DNA of 64,000 nucleotides from Mucilaginibacter terrae (GTDB lineage: Bacteria > Bacteroidota > Bacteroidia > Sphingobacteriales > Sphingobacteriaceae). Below, piece by piece: positions 24,915 through 33,783 of the stretch. Position numbers and translations under genes: made by a program. Position 1 is the first letter of the stretch. Each line of letters starts with the position of its first letter. The stretch covers positions 3,224,001 to 3,288,000 of the forward strand of contig NZ_JAVLVU010000001.1 of NCBI RefSeq assembly GCF_031951985.1, in the 5' to 3' direction. A model generated the notes under the pieces. The model was given only the letters and a program-made list of their open reading frames with translations. It had not been told where the DNA came from and did not search any database.

Positions 24915-26699
24915 TTAAGCAATAGTGTATGCATAGCATTTATGCTCCAGCCACGCTGCCTCCTCGGGGCTTAAATATGGACTTAGTTTCTCTAAAACCA
25001 TTTGGTTGTAGGCATCCAGCCATTTTAGGTGTTTACTTTCCAGCAGTTCTTTTTTAATCGGGGCGGGGTCTATTAGCGCCAGCGTAAGGGTTTCAAAGGC
25101 GTAGAACTCGCCAAACTCGTTTACGGTATCTTTAACAGTGAGCACCAGGTTTTCAATACGAACGCCATGTTTTCCGGGGCGATAGATGCCCGGCTCAATA
25201 GAGGTGATCATTCCCAATTCAATTGCAATGGTTACATTAGTGGGGTTTAACACCTGCGGCCCTTCGTGCACGTTTAAATAATAACCCACGCCATGCCCGG
25301 TGCCGTGGCCGTAGTTAATGGCGTGTTCCCAAAGCGGCTGGCGCGTAATGGCATCAATCTGGTAACCACAAGTTCCTTTCGGAAAACGGGCTGTCGAGCC
25401 GTCAATCATGGCTTTGAGTACCAAGGTGTAGTCGATGCGCTCTTCGTCGGTTAGCTCGCCTAAGGCCAGCATGCGGGTAATGTCGGTGGTGCCGTAGTGG
25501 TATTGGCCGCCCGAGTCTACCAAAAAAAAGCCTCCTGCTTCTAAAGTACTATTGCTTTCAGCAGTTGCCGAATAGTGTGGCAAAGCACCGTGTGCACGGT
25601 AACCGCCAATGGTGTTAAAGCTTTTACCCGCAAAATCGGGCTGCGCTGCCCTAAAGTCTTCCAGCTGTTGTGCTGCAGATAGCTCGGTGATATGGCTTTT
25701 GCCAATGTTCTCTTCCATCCACTTAAAAAAGCGCGTCATGGCCACGCCGTCCTGTATCATGGCGGTACGGGTATTGGTAATTTCTACCTCGTTTTTAAGG
25801 GCTTTGAGTAAGGTGCTCGGGTTGCTGTTTCTAACTACCCGCGCTGCGCCCAGTATGTGCTTGTACGTGGCGTACGAAGTTTTTTTGGGGTCGAGGAGTA
25901 CCTTGGCCTCGGTGGTTATTAAGCCCAAGCTTTCGCCAATGGCGGTGTAAGGCGCTGTTTCAACACCGTTTAAGTGAAGGGTGTCAATATCCTTGTCACT
26001 TAGTTTGCCCGGGGCGATGAATAGCGTTGCCTTATTAGGGCTTACTAACGCATAAGCCAGTACAACCGGGTTATAGCTTACATCACTGCCGCGCAGGTTG
26101 AACAACCAGGCCACATCATCAAGTGCCGAAACTAAGTGATGCGTAACACCTTGCTTAGCCATTCCGGCCCGTACGGCTGCCAGTTTTTGCGCGGCGCTTG
26201 CACCGGCGTGTTCGGCATCAATTAAAAATGCAGGGGCCGATGGCAATACCGGGCGGTTTGCCCATAATGCGTCAAGATAATCAGCCGCATGAAATTTGAA
26301 CGAAAAAGCCGCAAGCTGTTCAAAAAGCAGATCGGTAAGGTGAACCGAAATAAGGTTGGCATCAAATCCCACGGTGCTGCCTGCCGGTAATTGTCCGCCA
26401 AGCCATTCAATGTATTCGGGGGCATGCTGCACTTTAAGTTTCACCAGTTCATAACCGGTGCCTGCCAGTTGCTCTTCGGCCTGTACAAAGTACCTGAAAT
26501 CGGCCCAAAGCTGCGCATGGTTTTGTGTGATGAGCAGGCAACCCGCCGAGCCGGTAAAGCCAGAGGCAAAGGCCAGGCATTTGTACCGCTCGGGCACGTA
26601 CTCACTTATGTGTGGGTCTGACGATGGAATAAGATAGGCATCAACGCCATCGTTTTTCATGGCCTGGCGTATGCCGGCCAGTTTTTCCTGATAGTTCAT
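24915..26699 (-). CDS. Xaa-Pro aminopeptidase (M24B, aminopeptidase P), cytoplasmic
   Basis: 594 residues from ATG 26699 (MNYQEKL), chosen because the upstream open extension has no ATG support and aligns with nothing known. There is no signal peptide, so it acts in the cytoplasm. Two creatinase-like N-terminal domains precede a pita-bread catalytic domain with all five metal ligands visible: Asp395 (LVDSGGQY), Asp406 (GTTDITR), His469 (GHGTGHG), Glu502 (SIEPGIY) and Glu516 (RIENLV). Aminopeptidase P removes the N-terminal residue when proline is second. The length fits the long eukaryote-like form common in Bacteroidota. It lies downstream of two beta-L-arabinofuranosidase genes on the same strand, separated by a palindromic element. 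It may finish Pro/Hyp-rich peptides, or be a housekeeping gene. Confidence 0.92.
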   Translation of the reverse strand: MNYQEKLAGIRQAMKNDGVDAYLIPSSDPHISEYVPERYKCLAFASGFTGSAGCLLITQNHAQLWADFRYFVQAEEQLAGTGYELVKLKVQHAPEYIEWLGGQLPAGSTVGFDANLISVHLTDLLFEQLAAFSFKFHAADYLDALWANRPVLPSAPAFLIDAEHAGASAAQKLAAVRAGMAKQGVTHHLVSALDDVAWLFNLRGSDVSYNPVVLAYALVSPNKATLFIAPGKLSDKDIDTLHLNGVETAPYTAIGESLGLITTEAKVLLDPKKTSYATYKHILGAARVVRNSNPSTLLKALKNEVEITNTRTAMIQDGVAMTRFFKWMEENIGKSHITELSAAQQLEDFRAAQPDFAGKSFNTIGGYRAHGALPHYSATAESNSTLEAGGFFLVDSGGQYHYGTTDITRMLALGELTDEERIDYTLVLKAMIDGSTARFPKGTCGYQIDAITRQPLWEHAINYGHGTGHGVGYYLNVHEGPQVLNPTNVTIAIELGMITSIEPGIYRPGKHGVRIENLVLTVKDTVNEFGEFYAFETLTLALIDPAPIKKELLESKHLKWLDAYNQMVLEKLSPYLSPEEAAWLEHKCYAYTIA

Positions 26700-26732
26700 A
26701 TTATGTATAAGGGTATTCTGTTGATTGTTAGC

Positions 26733-26866
26733 CTCGTAAGGCAAATGTCATTAAGTTAAGGATAAATAGGAGTGGTCTGTGAGGACACAGACCACGGCCA
26801 GCCAGCCGACGCCTGTGTCCCCACAGGCGTCTTTTTCTTTAACTTAATGACATTGCTCGCAAGGCA
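26733..26866. mobile_element. MITE-like palindromic element with flanking direct repeats
   Basis: A 111-bp non-coding element at 26744-26854 is bounded by a perfect 16-bp terminal inverted repeat (AATGTCATTAAGTTAA at 26744-26759, its complement at 26839-26854). Inside are two perfect 10-bp hairpins: GTGGTCTGTG/CACAGACCAC at 26772-26795 and GACGCCTGTG/CACAGGCGTC at 26808-26831, the second followed by a T run. The two hairpins can also partly pair with each other. The element is flanked by CTCGTAAGGCA (26733-26743) and CTCGCAAGGCA (26856-26866), a 10/11 direct repeat like a target-site duplication. It holds no ORF, so it would need a transposase in trans. It lies between two minus-strand genes. 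Confidence 0.65.
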
Positions 26867-26870
26867 CTTA

Positions 26871-29273
26871 TTATTTAACCGCCCACTCATGTATACCCGC
26901 CGAGTTATCGGCCGGGAGTTTAACCTCCATGCGTATGGCTGTAGTTTTAACGGGTTCAAATTGCACAATATTGTATTTGTCTTTTGCAATGCTGTACGGC
27001 TTAAGCGGTTTTACCGCAACCCATTCATTCCCTTTTTTATAGTAAATGGTATACGAATCAGGAATTCGGCAACCGCCCCAGGGGCCATCATCAAACCAAT
27101 AAACTTTTGATTCTGATACGGTGCTTTCCTGCTTAAATGTGTACTCTACAAATTCGGTACTGTTCTTTTTAGGCCACCAGTGCAGGTAAGGGTAGTTGGC
27201 ATCTTTCGAATCGGCGGGCTCCAGCTGGTCGTTCAAAGCTTTGTGCATACGCTCGCTTTTTAATGATGATGTTACTTTGCTGGTACTGGCAATGGTTGCC
27301 GCAGGTTTAGGTAATGCTGCCGATGTTTGGTATGGAATCCACACCATCATTTCGCCGGGGCCGCGGTTTGCCCAGGCATAGTAGGGGATGGCCGTAACCT
27401 GTTGCGTGGTTTCGGTTAATGCATCGCTATTGAGTTGCCTTTTGAAACTTTTACCGGTGGTGTTGATGGTGTACAGGCCATTGAGCAATTCGGGCTTATA
27501 ACTAACGGAGGCTTTACTGTTGGTGTCTATCAAAATGTTTTGCACCAGGCTATCTGCATTATCTGGTCCCTCCAGGCAATAAACCAGCGGCCCGCGCTGA
27601 AATGCAAAGCGGCCTTTATCATCTTTAACCTGTGCATTGGCCATTACCTTTTGCGTTTCCATGGGCAGGTTCATGTTTATCTTGTCGCCTTTGGCCCATT
27701 TGCGGTTAATAACTACATAGCCATTTTGCAATTGATAGGTTACCGGCTTGCCATTGAGGGTAATGGTTACCGGCGGTGTATAGTTATTGGTATAACTGTA
27801 CAGATTGCCAGGGATAGGCTGCTGTCTTGCCCATCCGGGTACACGAAGCCTGACAGTAAATACGGCTGGTTTAGCAGGTGTTATGGTTAAATTAACTGCA
27901 CCTTTCCACGGGTATTCGGTGCTTTGGTCAATTTTTACGGTGGTTGATGAAAGCTGAATATCAGCACTGTTGGCCATATACAGGTTCACGTACAAATCGT
28001 TATGATTATGTGCATAAACGTAGCCCGGTACCGAAGCCAGAAAGCGGGTCATGTTGGAGATACAGCAGGCGCAATTGAACCAGGCACTACGCTGATGCTG
28101 CCCCATGGAAGCCAGCGGATTAGGGTAAAAGAATTTGGTTCCGCTTAAGGAAATGCCCGAGAGCAGGCCGTTATAAAGGGTACGCTCCAGCACATCAATG
28201 TATTTAGAATCGCCGTGGAGCTGAAACATGCGGCTGTTCCAGTAAACGTTGGCTATGGCCGCACAGGTTTCGGCATAGGCCGACATGTTGGGCAACTGAT
28301 AGGCGTTACCAAATGCCTCGCCTGCGTTGGTGGCGCCAATGCCGCCGGTAAGGTAAATTTTGGTGCCTACCACATCGTGCCATATATCGTCGATAGCAGC
28401 AAGGTAACTTTGGTCGCCGGTAATGGCGGCAATATCGGCCATACCGGTGTACATGTAGGCGGCACGTACGGCATGCCCCATGGCCTCGTGCTGGTCAACA
28501 ACCCGTTTGGATGCCTGGTTATATTCGGTGCCTTTTGGGCCGCGTACATCTAAAAAGAATTTAGCCAGATCGAGGTATTGCTTTTTGCCCGTAACGCGGT
28601 AAAGTTTTACCAGCCCAATTTCAACAATTTGATGGCCGGGATATTTTTCTTCTTTCCCGTAACCAAAATCGTGCACCAGCAGGTCGGCATTTTTAATGGC
28701 GATGTTGAGCAGCGTGCGTTTGCCGGTTGATTGATAATGCGCCACTGCGGCCTCAAATAAATGCCCCGAATTATAAAGCTCGTGACTCAAATCTTCTTCC
28801 TTTTCCCAGCGTTTGGAGCCCACCCACGGGTGTGGCTTAGCCGGGTTAATGGTGCGGAAAGTGTACAAATAACCATCCTTTTCCTGCGCGGCACCAATAA
28901 TGCTAATCAGCGAATCGATCTGCTTATCCAGCAGCGGGTTCTTTTTTACCTGCATGGCATATGATGCGCCTTCAATAACCTTATACACATCGGTATCATC
29001 AAAGGTGTACTCGGTCAGCTTATCGCCGGGGAGTTGCTTGGCGGCACGTAAAAAGTTGTCAATGCGGCCGTTCTCTTTACATTTTTGCAGTATGTAAGGT
29101 ATGGTAACGGTGGCATTGGTTTCCATACGCGGCTGCCAGAAATTATCATGCACATGCACGCTGGTAAACGCAACGGGTTGTATGGGATAGTCTTTTACCT
29201 GTGCATACACACCTGTTGTGCAGGTGGCTATTAATATAAACCCTAAGGCTTTTCTGCAGTTCAAACGTATCAT
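26871..29273 (-). CDS. GH127 beta-L-arabinofuranosidase with C-terminal sandwich domain
   Basis: 800 residues with a signal peptide ending near VYAQ. The DUF1680/GH127 start FTSVHVHDNFWQPRM leads into an (alpha/alpha)6 barrel. The zinc/nucleophile site of GH127 is complete: Glu335 and Cys337 in AYAETCAA, Cys403 and Cys404 in CACCISN. In the characterised enzyme HypBA1 the equivalent residues are Glu338, Cys340, Cys417 and Cys418, and that enzyme cuts beta-1,2-linked arabinofuranose of hydroxyproline-linked extensin glycans. Residues beyond about 640 form an additional F5/8-type C or CBM32-like sandwich (HWWPKKNSTEFVEYTF, YWFDDGPWGGCR). It is 27 bp downstream of the GH146-like gene, in one operon that diverges from the hydroxyproline genes. 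Confidence 0.9.
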   Translation of the reverse strand: MIRLNCRKALGFILIATCTTGVYAQVKDYPIQPVAFTSVHVHDNFWQPRMETNATVTIPYILQKCKENGRIDNFLRAAKQLPGDKLTEYTFDDTDVYKVIEGASYAMQVKKNPLLDKQIDSLISIIGAAQEKDGYLYTFRTINPAKPHPWVGSKRWEKEEDLSHELYNSGHLFEAAVAHYQSTGKRTLLNIAIKNADLLVHDFGYGKEEKYPGHQIVEIGLVKLYRVTGKKQYLDLAKFFLDVRGPKGTEYNQASKRVVDQHEAMGHAVRAAYMYTGMADIAAITGDQSYLAAIDDIWHDVVGTKIYLTGGIGATNAGEAFGNAYQLPNMSAYAETCAAIANVYWNSRMFQLHGDSKYIDVLERTLYNGLLSGISLSGTKFFYPNPLASMGQHQRSAWFNCACCISNMTRFLASVPGYVYAHNHNDLYVNLYMANSADIQLSSTTVKIDQSTEYPWKGAVNLTITPAKPAVFTVRLRVPGWARQQPIPGNLYSYTNNYTPPVTITLNGKPVTYQLQNGYVVINRKWAKGDKINMNLPMETQKVMANAQVKDDKGRFAFQRGPLVYCLEGPDNADSLVQNILIDTNSKASVSYKPELLNGLYTINTTGKSFKRQLNSDALTETTQQVTAIPYYAWANRGPGEMMVWIPYQTSAALPKPAATIASTSKVTSSLKSERMHKALNDQLEPADSKDANYPYLHWWPKKNSTEFVEYTFKQESTVSESKVYWFDDGPWGGCRIPDSYTIYYKKGNEWVAVKPLKPYSIAKDKYNIVQFEPVKTTAIRMEVKLPADNSAGIHEWAVK

Positions 29274-29300
29274 AAAAGTTTATTTAAAACTGGTTTACCA

Positions 29301-31649
29301 TTACTCACGAATTAAACTTATACCATAAACAGGTCCTGTGCTGTTACCCGGCTTAGGCTTCAGAGTAATTTGTACCGTAGTGACACCCTTAGTCAGTTCT
29401 TCGGGTATGGCGTAGGTTATATCGTAAAAACGGCTCTCCTTATATTTATTCTGGTCTTCGGAGGCAATGGGTTTATCGTTCACTAAAATATCAAATTTTC
29501 GCTCGCGGTTATCCATTCCCCAGTAGGTAAATATCAGGCTGTTTTTCTTCTCGGGCGATACCTTCATTTCAAAGGTCAGGTAACCGCCATCCGCCGCGGC
29601 ACGCCACTTATGCAAGTGGTCTTCGCCGTTGCTTATCTTTTCGCCGGTTAATTTGTGGTCGCGTTCTGGCTGCATTTCTCCCAGGCGTATCATATCAATG
29701 GTACGTGCTTTAAGGGCCTGGGCTTCTTTGTTTTTGGCCTCGTAAACCTTTTGCTGTTCGGCCCAGGTTTGTTTAGTAAACACATCCCAATAAATGAGGT
29801 AATATTGATTGGCAACTGCGTAAAAAGGTATCAGCTCCACATCGTTAGGCTGGCCGGTAGCGGCAGTTTTAAATACTAACTGCTGGCTGTCGGTGCGTTT
29901 TAACCAGGATGATGTATTGTTATTAGTGGTTACCATAACAGGGCTGCCCGCAACCGGGTCGGGCTCGGTATTACCTAAAATGCCTGCCAATAATACCGGC
30001 CCGTAAAATAGGGCTTGTCTGTTAGCATTATCAGGCATAGGTTCACTGTGCAAACCGGCAGGCAGGGTTAGTTCTACCTTGTCGTTGTTTTTCCATTGGC
30101 GATTAATAGTTAGGTAGCCTTCGGCATCGGTTGTGGTGCTTTGAGTTTTTCCGTTCACCTTTAAAGTTATGCCATTGGCCCAAATGGGTTTACGCAGGCG
30201 CAACACAAATTTAGTTGGTTTAGCGGCACTTATGGTATAAGTAACCAGGTTGCTTGCGGGTATGTTGCTCTCTTGCTTTAAGGTGATACCCTTTTCTTTC
30301 CATTGAAGTACAGACGGAATAAAAAGGTTGACATATAAACTGCCATCGGCTCCCTTAAAATAAATGCTCTCATTGTATTTCACATGATTTTCCATGCCCG
30401 ACCCCACACAGCAGGTAAAGGTGTTAAACTCGTCGCTAAACTCTTTTTTGCCTCCCGGCCTAAGCGGCACAAAATAACAGGTCATGCCGTTGCTGTGGTT
30501 TTGCGATGCCAGGATGTGGTTGTATAAGGCCTTTTCGTAATAATCCATATACCGTGCCGAAGGCTGCTGCGCAAACAAATGCCGGGTTAGCTTGAGCATG
30601 TTGTAAGTGTTGCAGGTTTCGGTATTGTTGTCGCTCAACTTATCGTTAAGCTTGCCGGGCTGGCCCAGGTACTCGTAATTGCTGTTTCCTCCGTTGGCAT
30701 ACGAATGGTTGTTCACCACAGTTTCCCAAAAGTAATTGGCTATGGTTTGGTCTTTATTATCGGCAGTAAGTTCGTAGCGGCGGGTGCTGGCAATTACCTT
30801 GGGTATTTGGGTGTTGGAGTGCTTTCCCGGCAGCACATCATGTTTTACTGCCAGCGAATCGAGTATGCGTTTGTCATAAAAACGGTTGGAAAGGTCTAAA
30901 TATTTACGTTGCGCGGTTAGGGCATAGGTGTTTACCAAAACTTCGGCCATGCCGCCGTACTCGCATATCAGCATCTGCTGCATCTGGTCTTCGTTTAGCG
31001 GGGTAATGGTGTTGGCAACCCAATCGGCCATTTTTTGCTCCATGGCTAAAGCCTTGCTGTTATTGGTATACAAATAGGCATCCAGTAAACCGGCCATCAC
31101 TTTATGCACCGTATACCACGGCGACCATGCACCATTCAAATCAAACCCGCGTGAGCGTATCTTGCCCGCCGAAACATCGGTCCACAAACTGTCTTCTTTG
31201 GGTATGGCACCTATATAACCGGTTTTGCGTGCGGTTTGGCAGGCCTCCAGTTCATTAACCATATAATTCACCTTAGCTAAAAAAGCCTTGTTACCGGTAG
31301 CTGCATACTGCAAGGCACAGGCACTTAGGTAATGCCCCAGGGTATGCCCCGCCAGGCCCGAGTTTTCCCAGCCGCCGTACATGGTAGCTTTGGGCTTTAA
31401 GCCCGAGTGCGCCCTGAAAGCTGCCATCAGCCTGTCGGGATCTATTTTGAGCAGGTAGGCTTCGGTAGCATGCATGGCATCATTAAACGGACTGTTCAGC
31501 AGTTTTACCTGCCCCATATCAAAAGGGTAGGCTTGTATAGCTACTGCGTTTTTAACTTTCATCCGCTTATCATTAAGTTGAGGAGCGTATGATTGCGAAT
31601 GGGCAGCCAGCGTGCAAAACAAGGGCAATAGAAAAAGGATGCGTTTCAT
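29301..31649 (-). CDS. GH146-like beta-L-arabinofuranosidase (DUF1680)
   Basis: 782 residues with a signal peptide (about 1-19, AAHSQ). The DUF1680 barrel has the marks of the GH146 branch: MYGGWENSGLAGHTLGHYLS near 90-109, and the Cys site Glu344/Cys346 in TETCNTYN plus Cys413/Cys414 in TCCVGSGMENH. The C-terminal region (about 650-782) is a beta domain with YWGMDNRERKFDILVND. GH146 and GH127 share a cysteine-based, zinc-dependent retaining mechanism; GH146 members act on beta-L-arabinofuranose in pectic or HRGP glycans. It is first in the minus-strand operon and its start faces the AraC regulator across 223 bp holding inverted-repeat sites. Confidence 0.85.
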   Translation of the reverse strand: MKRILFLLPLFCTLAAHSQSYAPQLNDKRMKVKNAVAIQAYPFDMGQVKLLNSPFNDAMHATEAYLLKIDPDRLMAAFRAHSGLKPKATMYGGWENSGLAGHTLGHYLSACALQYAATGNKAFLAKVNYMVNELEACQTARKTGYIGAIPKEDSLWTDVSAGKIRSRGFDLNGAWSPWYTVHKVMAGLLDAYLYTNNSKALAMEQKMADWVANTITPLNEDQMQQMLICEYGGMAEVLVNTYALTAQRKYLDLSNRFYDKRILDSLAVKHDVLPGKHSNTQIPKVIASTRRYELTADNKDQTIANYFWETVVNNHSYANGGNSNYEYLGQPGKLNDKLSDNNTETCNTYNMLKLTRHLFAQQPSARYMDYYEKALYNHILASQNHSNGMTCYFVPLRPGGKKEFSDEFNTFTCCVGSGMENHVKYNESIYFKGADGSLYVNLFIPSVLQWKEKGITLKQESNIPASNLVTYTISAAKPTKFVLRLRKPIWANGITLKVNGKTQSTTTDAEGYLTINRQWKNNDKVELTLPAGLHSEPMPDNANRQALFYGPVLLAGILGNTEPDPVAGSPVMVTTNNNTSSWLKRTDSQQLVFKTAATGQPNDVELIPFYAVANQYYLIYWDVFTKQTWAEQQKVYEAKNKEAQALKARTIDMIRLGEMQPERDHKLTGEKISNGEDHLHKWRAAADGGYLTFEMKVSPEKKNSLIFTYWGMDNRERKFDILVNDKPIASEDQNKYKESRFYDITYAIPEELTKGVTTVQITLKPKPGNSTGPVYGISLIRE

Positions 31650-31698
31650 GTTGAACAGTAGGTTAACGAATAGTAAAAATAAGGTTAGCTACTCCCCC

Positions 31699-31808
31699 GG
31701 TCAATGCTGATATTAACTTATTACACCCGCATTTTGCCATTTTTGCGGTTAAAATACGGGTAGGGTTAACACTAATTTGACAAACATTGACCGTATTTTA
31801 ACCATTGA
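31699..31808. promoter_or_regulatory. divergent control region with perfect 13-bp inverted repeat
   Basis: GGTTAAAATACGG at 31747-31759 and its exact reverse complement CCGTATTTTAACC at 31791-31803 are 31 bp apart (44 bp start to start). GGTCAATG at 31699-31706 is inverted as CATTGACC at 31785-31792, and CATTGA recurs at 31785 and 31803 (18-bp spacing). The region lies between the GH146-like gene (minus) and the AraC gene (plus). The most likely reader is the adjacent AraC regulator, which could control both directions (inference). Confidence 0.55.
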
Positions 31809-31872
31809 TGGGTGTTTATTTGATTTTGTAGGTTAATATATGATATATTTAGGTAATTAATTTCTACAACAC

Positions 31873-32748
31873 ATGAAAGCTCTGCAATTCACCTTACCCG
31901 TTACTTACGACAAATCTGTAATTGTACAGGAGGAACAGCTTCCGCACTTTTACCCTTACCTGCACCGCCATAACGAAACACAACTTACATGGATACAAGA
32001 GGGCGAAGGCACATTGGTGGCAGGTACCAGCATGCATACCTTTAGTTCGGGCGATGTTTTTTTACTCGGCGCCAATCAGCCTCATCTGTTTAAAAGCAAC
32101 CCCGAATATTTTTCTAATGAAAGTGGTAAGCAGGTGCGCTCAATGACAGTATTCTTTAATCCCAACGGTAATTTATCGTCGCTGTTCGAACTGCCCGAAA
32201 TGCAGGTACTGGGCGCTTTTATACAACAGCATTCGGGGGGCTTTAAATTGCCGTCTAAATACGTAAAATCGGTATCGCAAAAAATTGTAGAGATGCAGGA
32301 GAGCCAGGGCTTCAACCGTTTTATGCTGTTTTTTCAGTTGCTTAAAGACCTGTATGCTATTAACGGTAAGTTGGAGCCATTATCAATGGTTCCGGTTGAT
32401 CATGTGAGCGAGAGCGAGGGTATACGCATCAGTACTATATATAACTATATTATGAAACGTTACGACACCATGATATCCTTAGAGGATGTGGCGGCCGAAG
32501 CGCACATGACCCCGCAGGCATTTTGCCGTTACTTTAAAAAGCATACCGGGCACACCTTTGTAACTTTTTTAAATGAGATGCGCATTAACGAAGCTTGCAA
32601 AAAGCTAACTACAGGCGGGGCCGAAAGTATTTCAACGGTTGCCTATTCATCGGGCTTTAACAGTATTACCAATTTTAACCGCGTGTTTAAGAGCGTAATA
32701 GGTAATTCGCCGCGCGAGTATCTCGAAAATTACCGCAGTAATTTTTAA
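31873..32748 (+). CDS. AraC-family transcriptional regulator
   Basis: 291 residues. The N-terminal half is a cupin-like sensor (about 15-110, YLHRHNETQLTWIQEGEGT, then FSSGDVFLLGANQPHLF). The C-terminal about 100 residues hold two helix-turn-helix units: SLEDVAAEAHMTPQAFCRYF, then ISTVAYSSGFNSITNFNRVF with the final GNSPREY of AraC/XylS proteins. It is the first gene of the plus-strand hydroxyproline set, 73 bp before the deaminase gene, and starts divergently from the arabinofuranosidase operon. It is likely to respond to hydroxyproline, an intermediate, or an arabinoside and to act at the inverted repeats upstream. The effector cannot be read from the sequence. Confidence 0.92.
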   Translation: MKALQFTLPVTYDKSVIVQEEQLPHFYPYLHRHNETQLTWIQEGEGTLVAGTSMHTFSSGDVFLLGANQPHLFKSNPEYFSNESGKQVRSMTVFFNPNGNLSSLFELPEMQVLGAFIQQHSGGFKLPSKYVKSVSQKIVEMQESQGFNRFMLFFQLLKDLYAINGKLEPLSMVPVDHVSESEGIRISTIYNYIMKRYDTMISLEDVAAEAHMTPQAFCRYFKKHTGHTFVTFLNEMRINEACKKLTTGGAESISTVAYSSGFNSITNFNRVFKSVIGNSPREYLENYRSNF

Positions 32749-32808
32749 CAGGCTAAAATTTGCTTATAGTTGATTAAATAACGAATATTAAATAAATAAC
32801 AGGCCACG

Positions 32809-32816
32809 TAGCTTTG
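32809..32816 (+). promoter_or_regulatory. possible -7 element before the deaminase gene
   Basis: TAGCTTTG matches TAnnTTTG exactly and ends 5 nt before ATG 32822, which would give a leaderless transcript. No TTTG is seen at the -33 position, so this may be chance. Confidence 0.35.
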
Positions 32817-32821
32817 GTAAT

Positions 32822-33751
32822 ATGAATACGATATCATGGATTGGGGTTTACCCTGCATTGTTAACCCCGTTTAAAGCGAACGATGAGGTTGATTACGAGG
32901 TTTTTGAAAAGAACCTGAACGCCCAATTAGAGGCCGGCGTTGATGGCGTTATTGTTGCAGGATCGTTAGGCGAGGCCAGCACTTTAAGCACTGCCGAGAA
33001 ATTTGAAATACTGAAGTTTGCTATTAAAGCGGTAGACGGTAAAGTGCCTGTAATACTTAACATAGCTGAGCCAACTACCAAAGAAGCATTGGTTTTAGCT
33101 AAAGGTGCCGAAGAAATTGGTGCCGCCGGCTTAATGCTGCTACCCCCAATGCGCTACAAAGCCGACGACCGCGAAACGTTAACCTACATGACCTCGGTTG
33201 CCAAAAGCACCAGCCTGCCTATCATGGTATACAATAACCCGGTTGATTACGGCATTTTTATTAACCTCGAAATGTTTGAAGAACTGGCCAAGTACCCCAA
33301 TGTACAGGCGGTTAAAGAATCGACCCGTGATATATCGAACATTACCCGCATGAAGAACCGCTTTGGCGACCGCTTTAAAATACTTTGTGGTGTTGATCCG
33401 TTAGCGTTTGAAAGCCTTGCTGCCGGTGCCGATGGCTGGGTTGCCGGTTTGGTTGATGCCTTCCCCGAAGAAACTGTTACTATTTACCAGTTGGTAAAAG
33501 CAGGCGAATACCAGGCTGCATTGGATATTTACCGTTGGTTTTTACCATTACTGGAGCTTGATATTCATCCAAAACTGGTACAATATATTAAACTGGCTGC
33601 TGCTGCCACAGGTATAGGCACCGAGTATGTACGCGCGCCGCGTTTAGTTTTAGAAGGTGAAGAGCATACCCGCATTTCGAAAGTTATAAGCGATGCGCTT
33701 GCTGTACGCCCTGCACTACCCGATTGGAAAAGCAAAAACGTACTGGCCTGA
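32822..33751 (+). CDS. DapA-family 1-pyrroline-4-hydroxy-2-carboxylate deaminase (hydroxyproline pathway)
   Basis: 309 residues of the dihydrodipicolinate synthase/N-acetylneuraminate lyase fold. Schiff-base Lys165 lies in AVKESTRD and the catalytic Tyr137 in MVYNNP; the substrate loop reads GSLGEASTL instead of the GTTGE of true DapA. In the hydroxyproline pathway this family deaminates and dehydrates 1-pyrroline-4-hydroxy-2-carboxylate to 2-oxoglutarate semialdehyde. The assignment rests on the family plus its neighbours: a semialdehyde dehydrogenase, a proline-racemase-type epimerase and a D-amino-acid dehydrogenase follow with gaps of 12 to 36 bp. A lysine-synthesis or sialic-acid role is unlikely in this context. 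Cytoplasmic, no signal peptide. Confidence 0.85.
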   Translation: MNTISWIGVYPALLTPFKANDEVDYEVFEKNLNAQLEAGVDGVIVAGSLGEASTLSTAEKFEILKFAIKAVDGKVPVILNIAEPTTKEALVLAKGAEEIGAAGLMLLPPMRYKADDRETLTYMTSVAKSTSLPIMVYNNPVDYGIFINLEMFEELAKYPNVQAVKESTRDISNITRMKNRFGDRFKILCGVDPLAFESLAAGADGWVAGLVDAFPEETVTIYQLVKAGEYQAALDIYRWFLPLLELDIHPKLVQYIKLAAAATGIGTEYVRAPRLVLEGEEHTRISKVISDALAVRPALPDWKSKNVLA

Positions 33752-33783
33752 GCGCAGTTCGTTTAAGTACTTAAATCTACCAT

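Noticed and set aside
26700..26744. N-terminal extension of the Xaa-Pro aminopeptidase
   Set aside because: The extra 15 residues overlap the end of the MITE-like element and do not belong to the family start; MNYQEKL at 26699 fits.
28215..28553. ORFs antisense to the GH127 gene and similar shadows elsewhere
   Set aside because: Long reverse-strand frames over highly expressed-looking genes have no family motifs and follow the codon phase of the real gene.
24900..31650. Pectin (RG-I) arabinan locus as explanation for the GH127/GH146 pair
   Set aside because: No pectate lyase, rhamnosidase or GH28 is in the window; possible but less well supported than hydroxyproline-rich glycoproteins.
32822..33751. 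Lysine-biosynthesis dapA
   Set aside because: The substrate loop differs from true DapA and the neighbours are all hydroxyproline enzymes.
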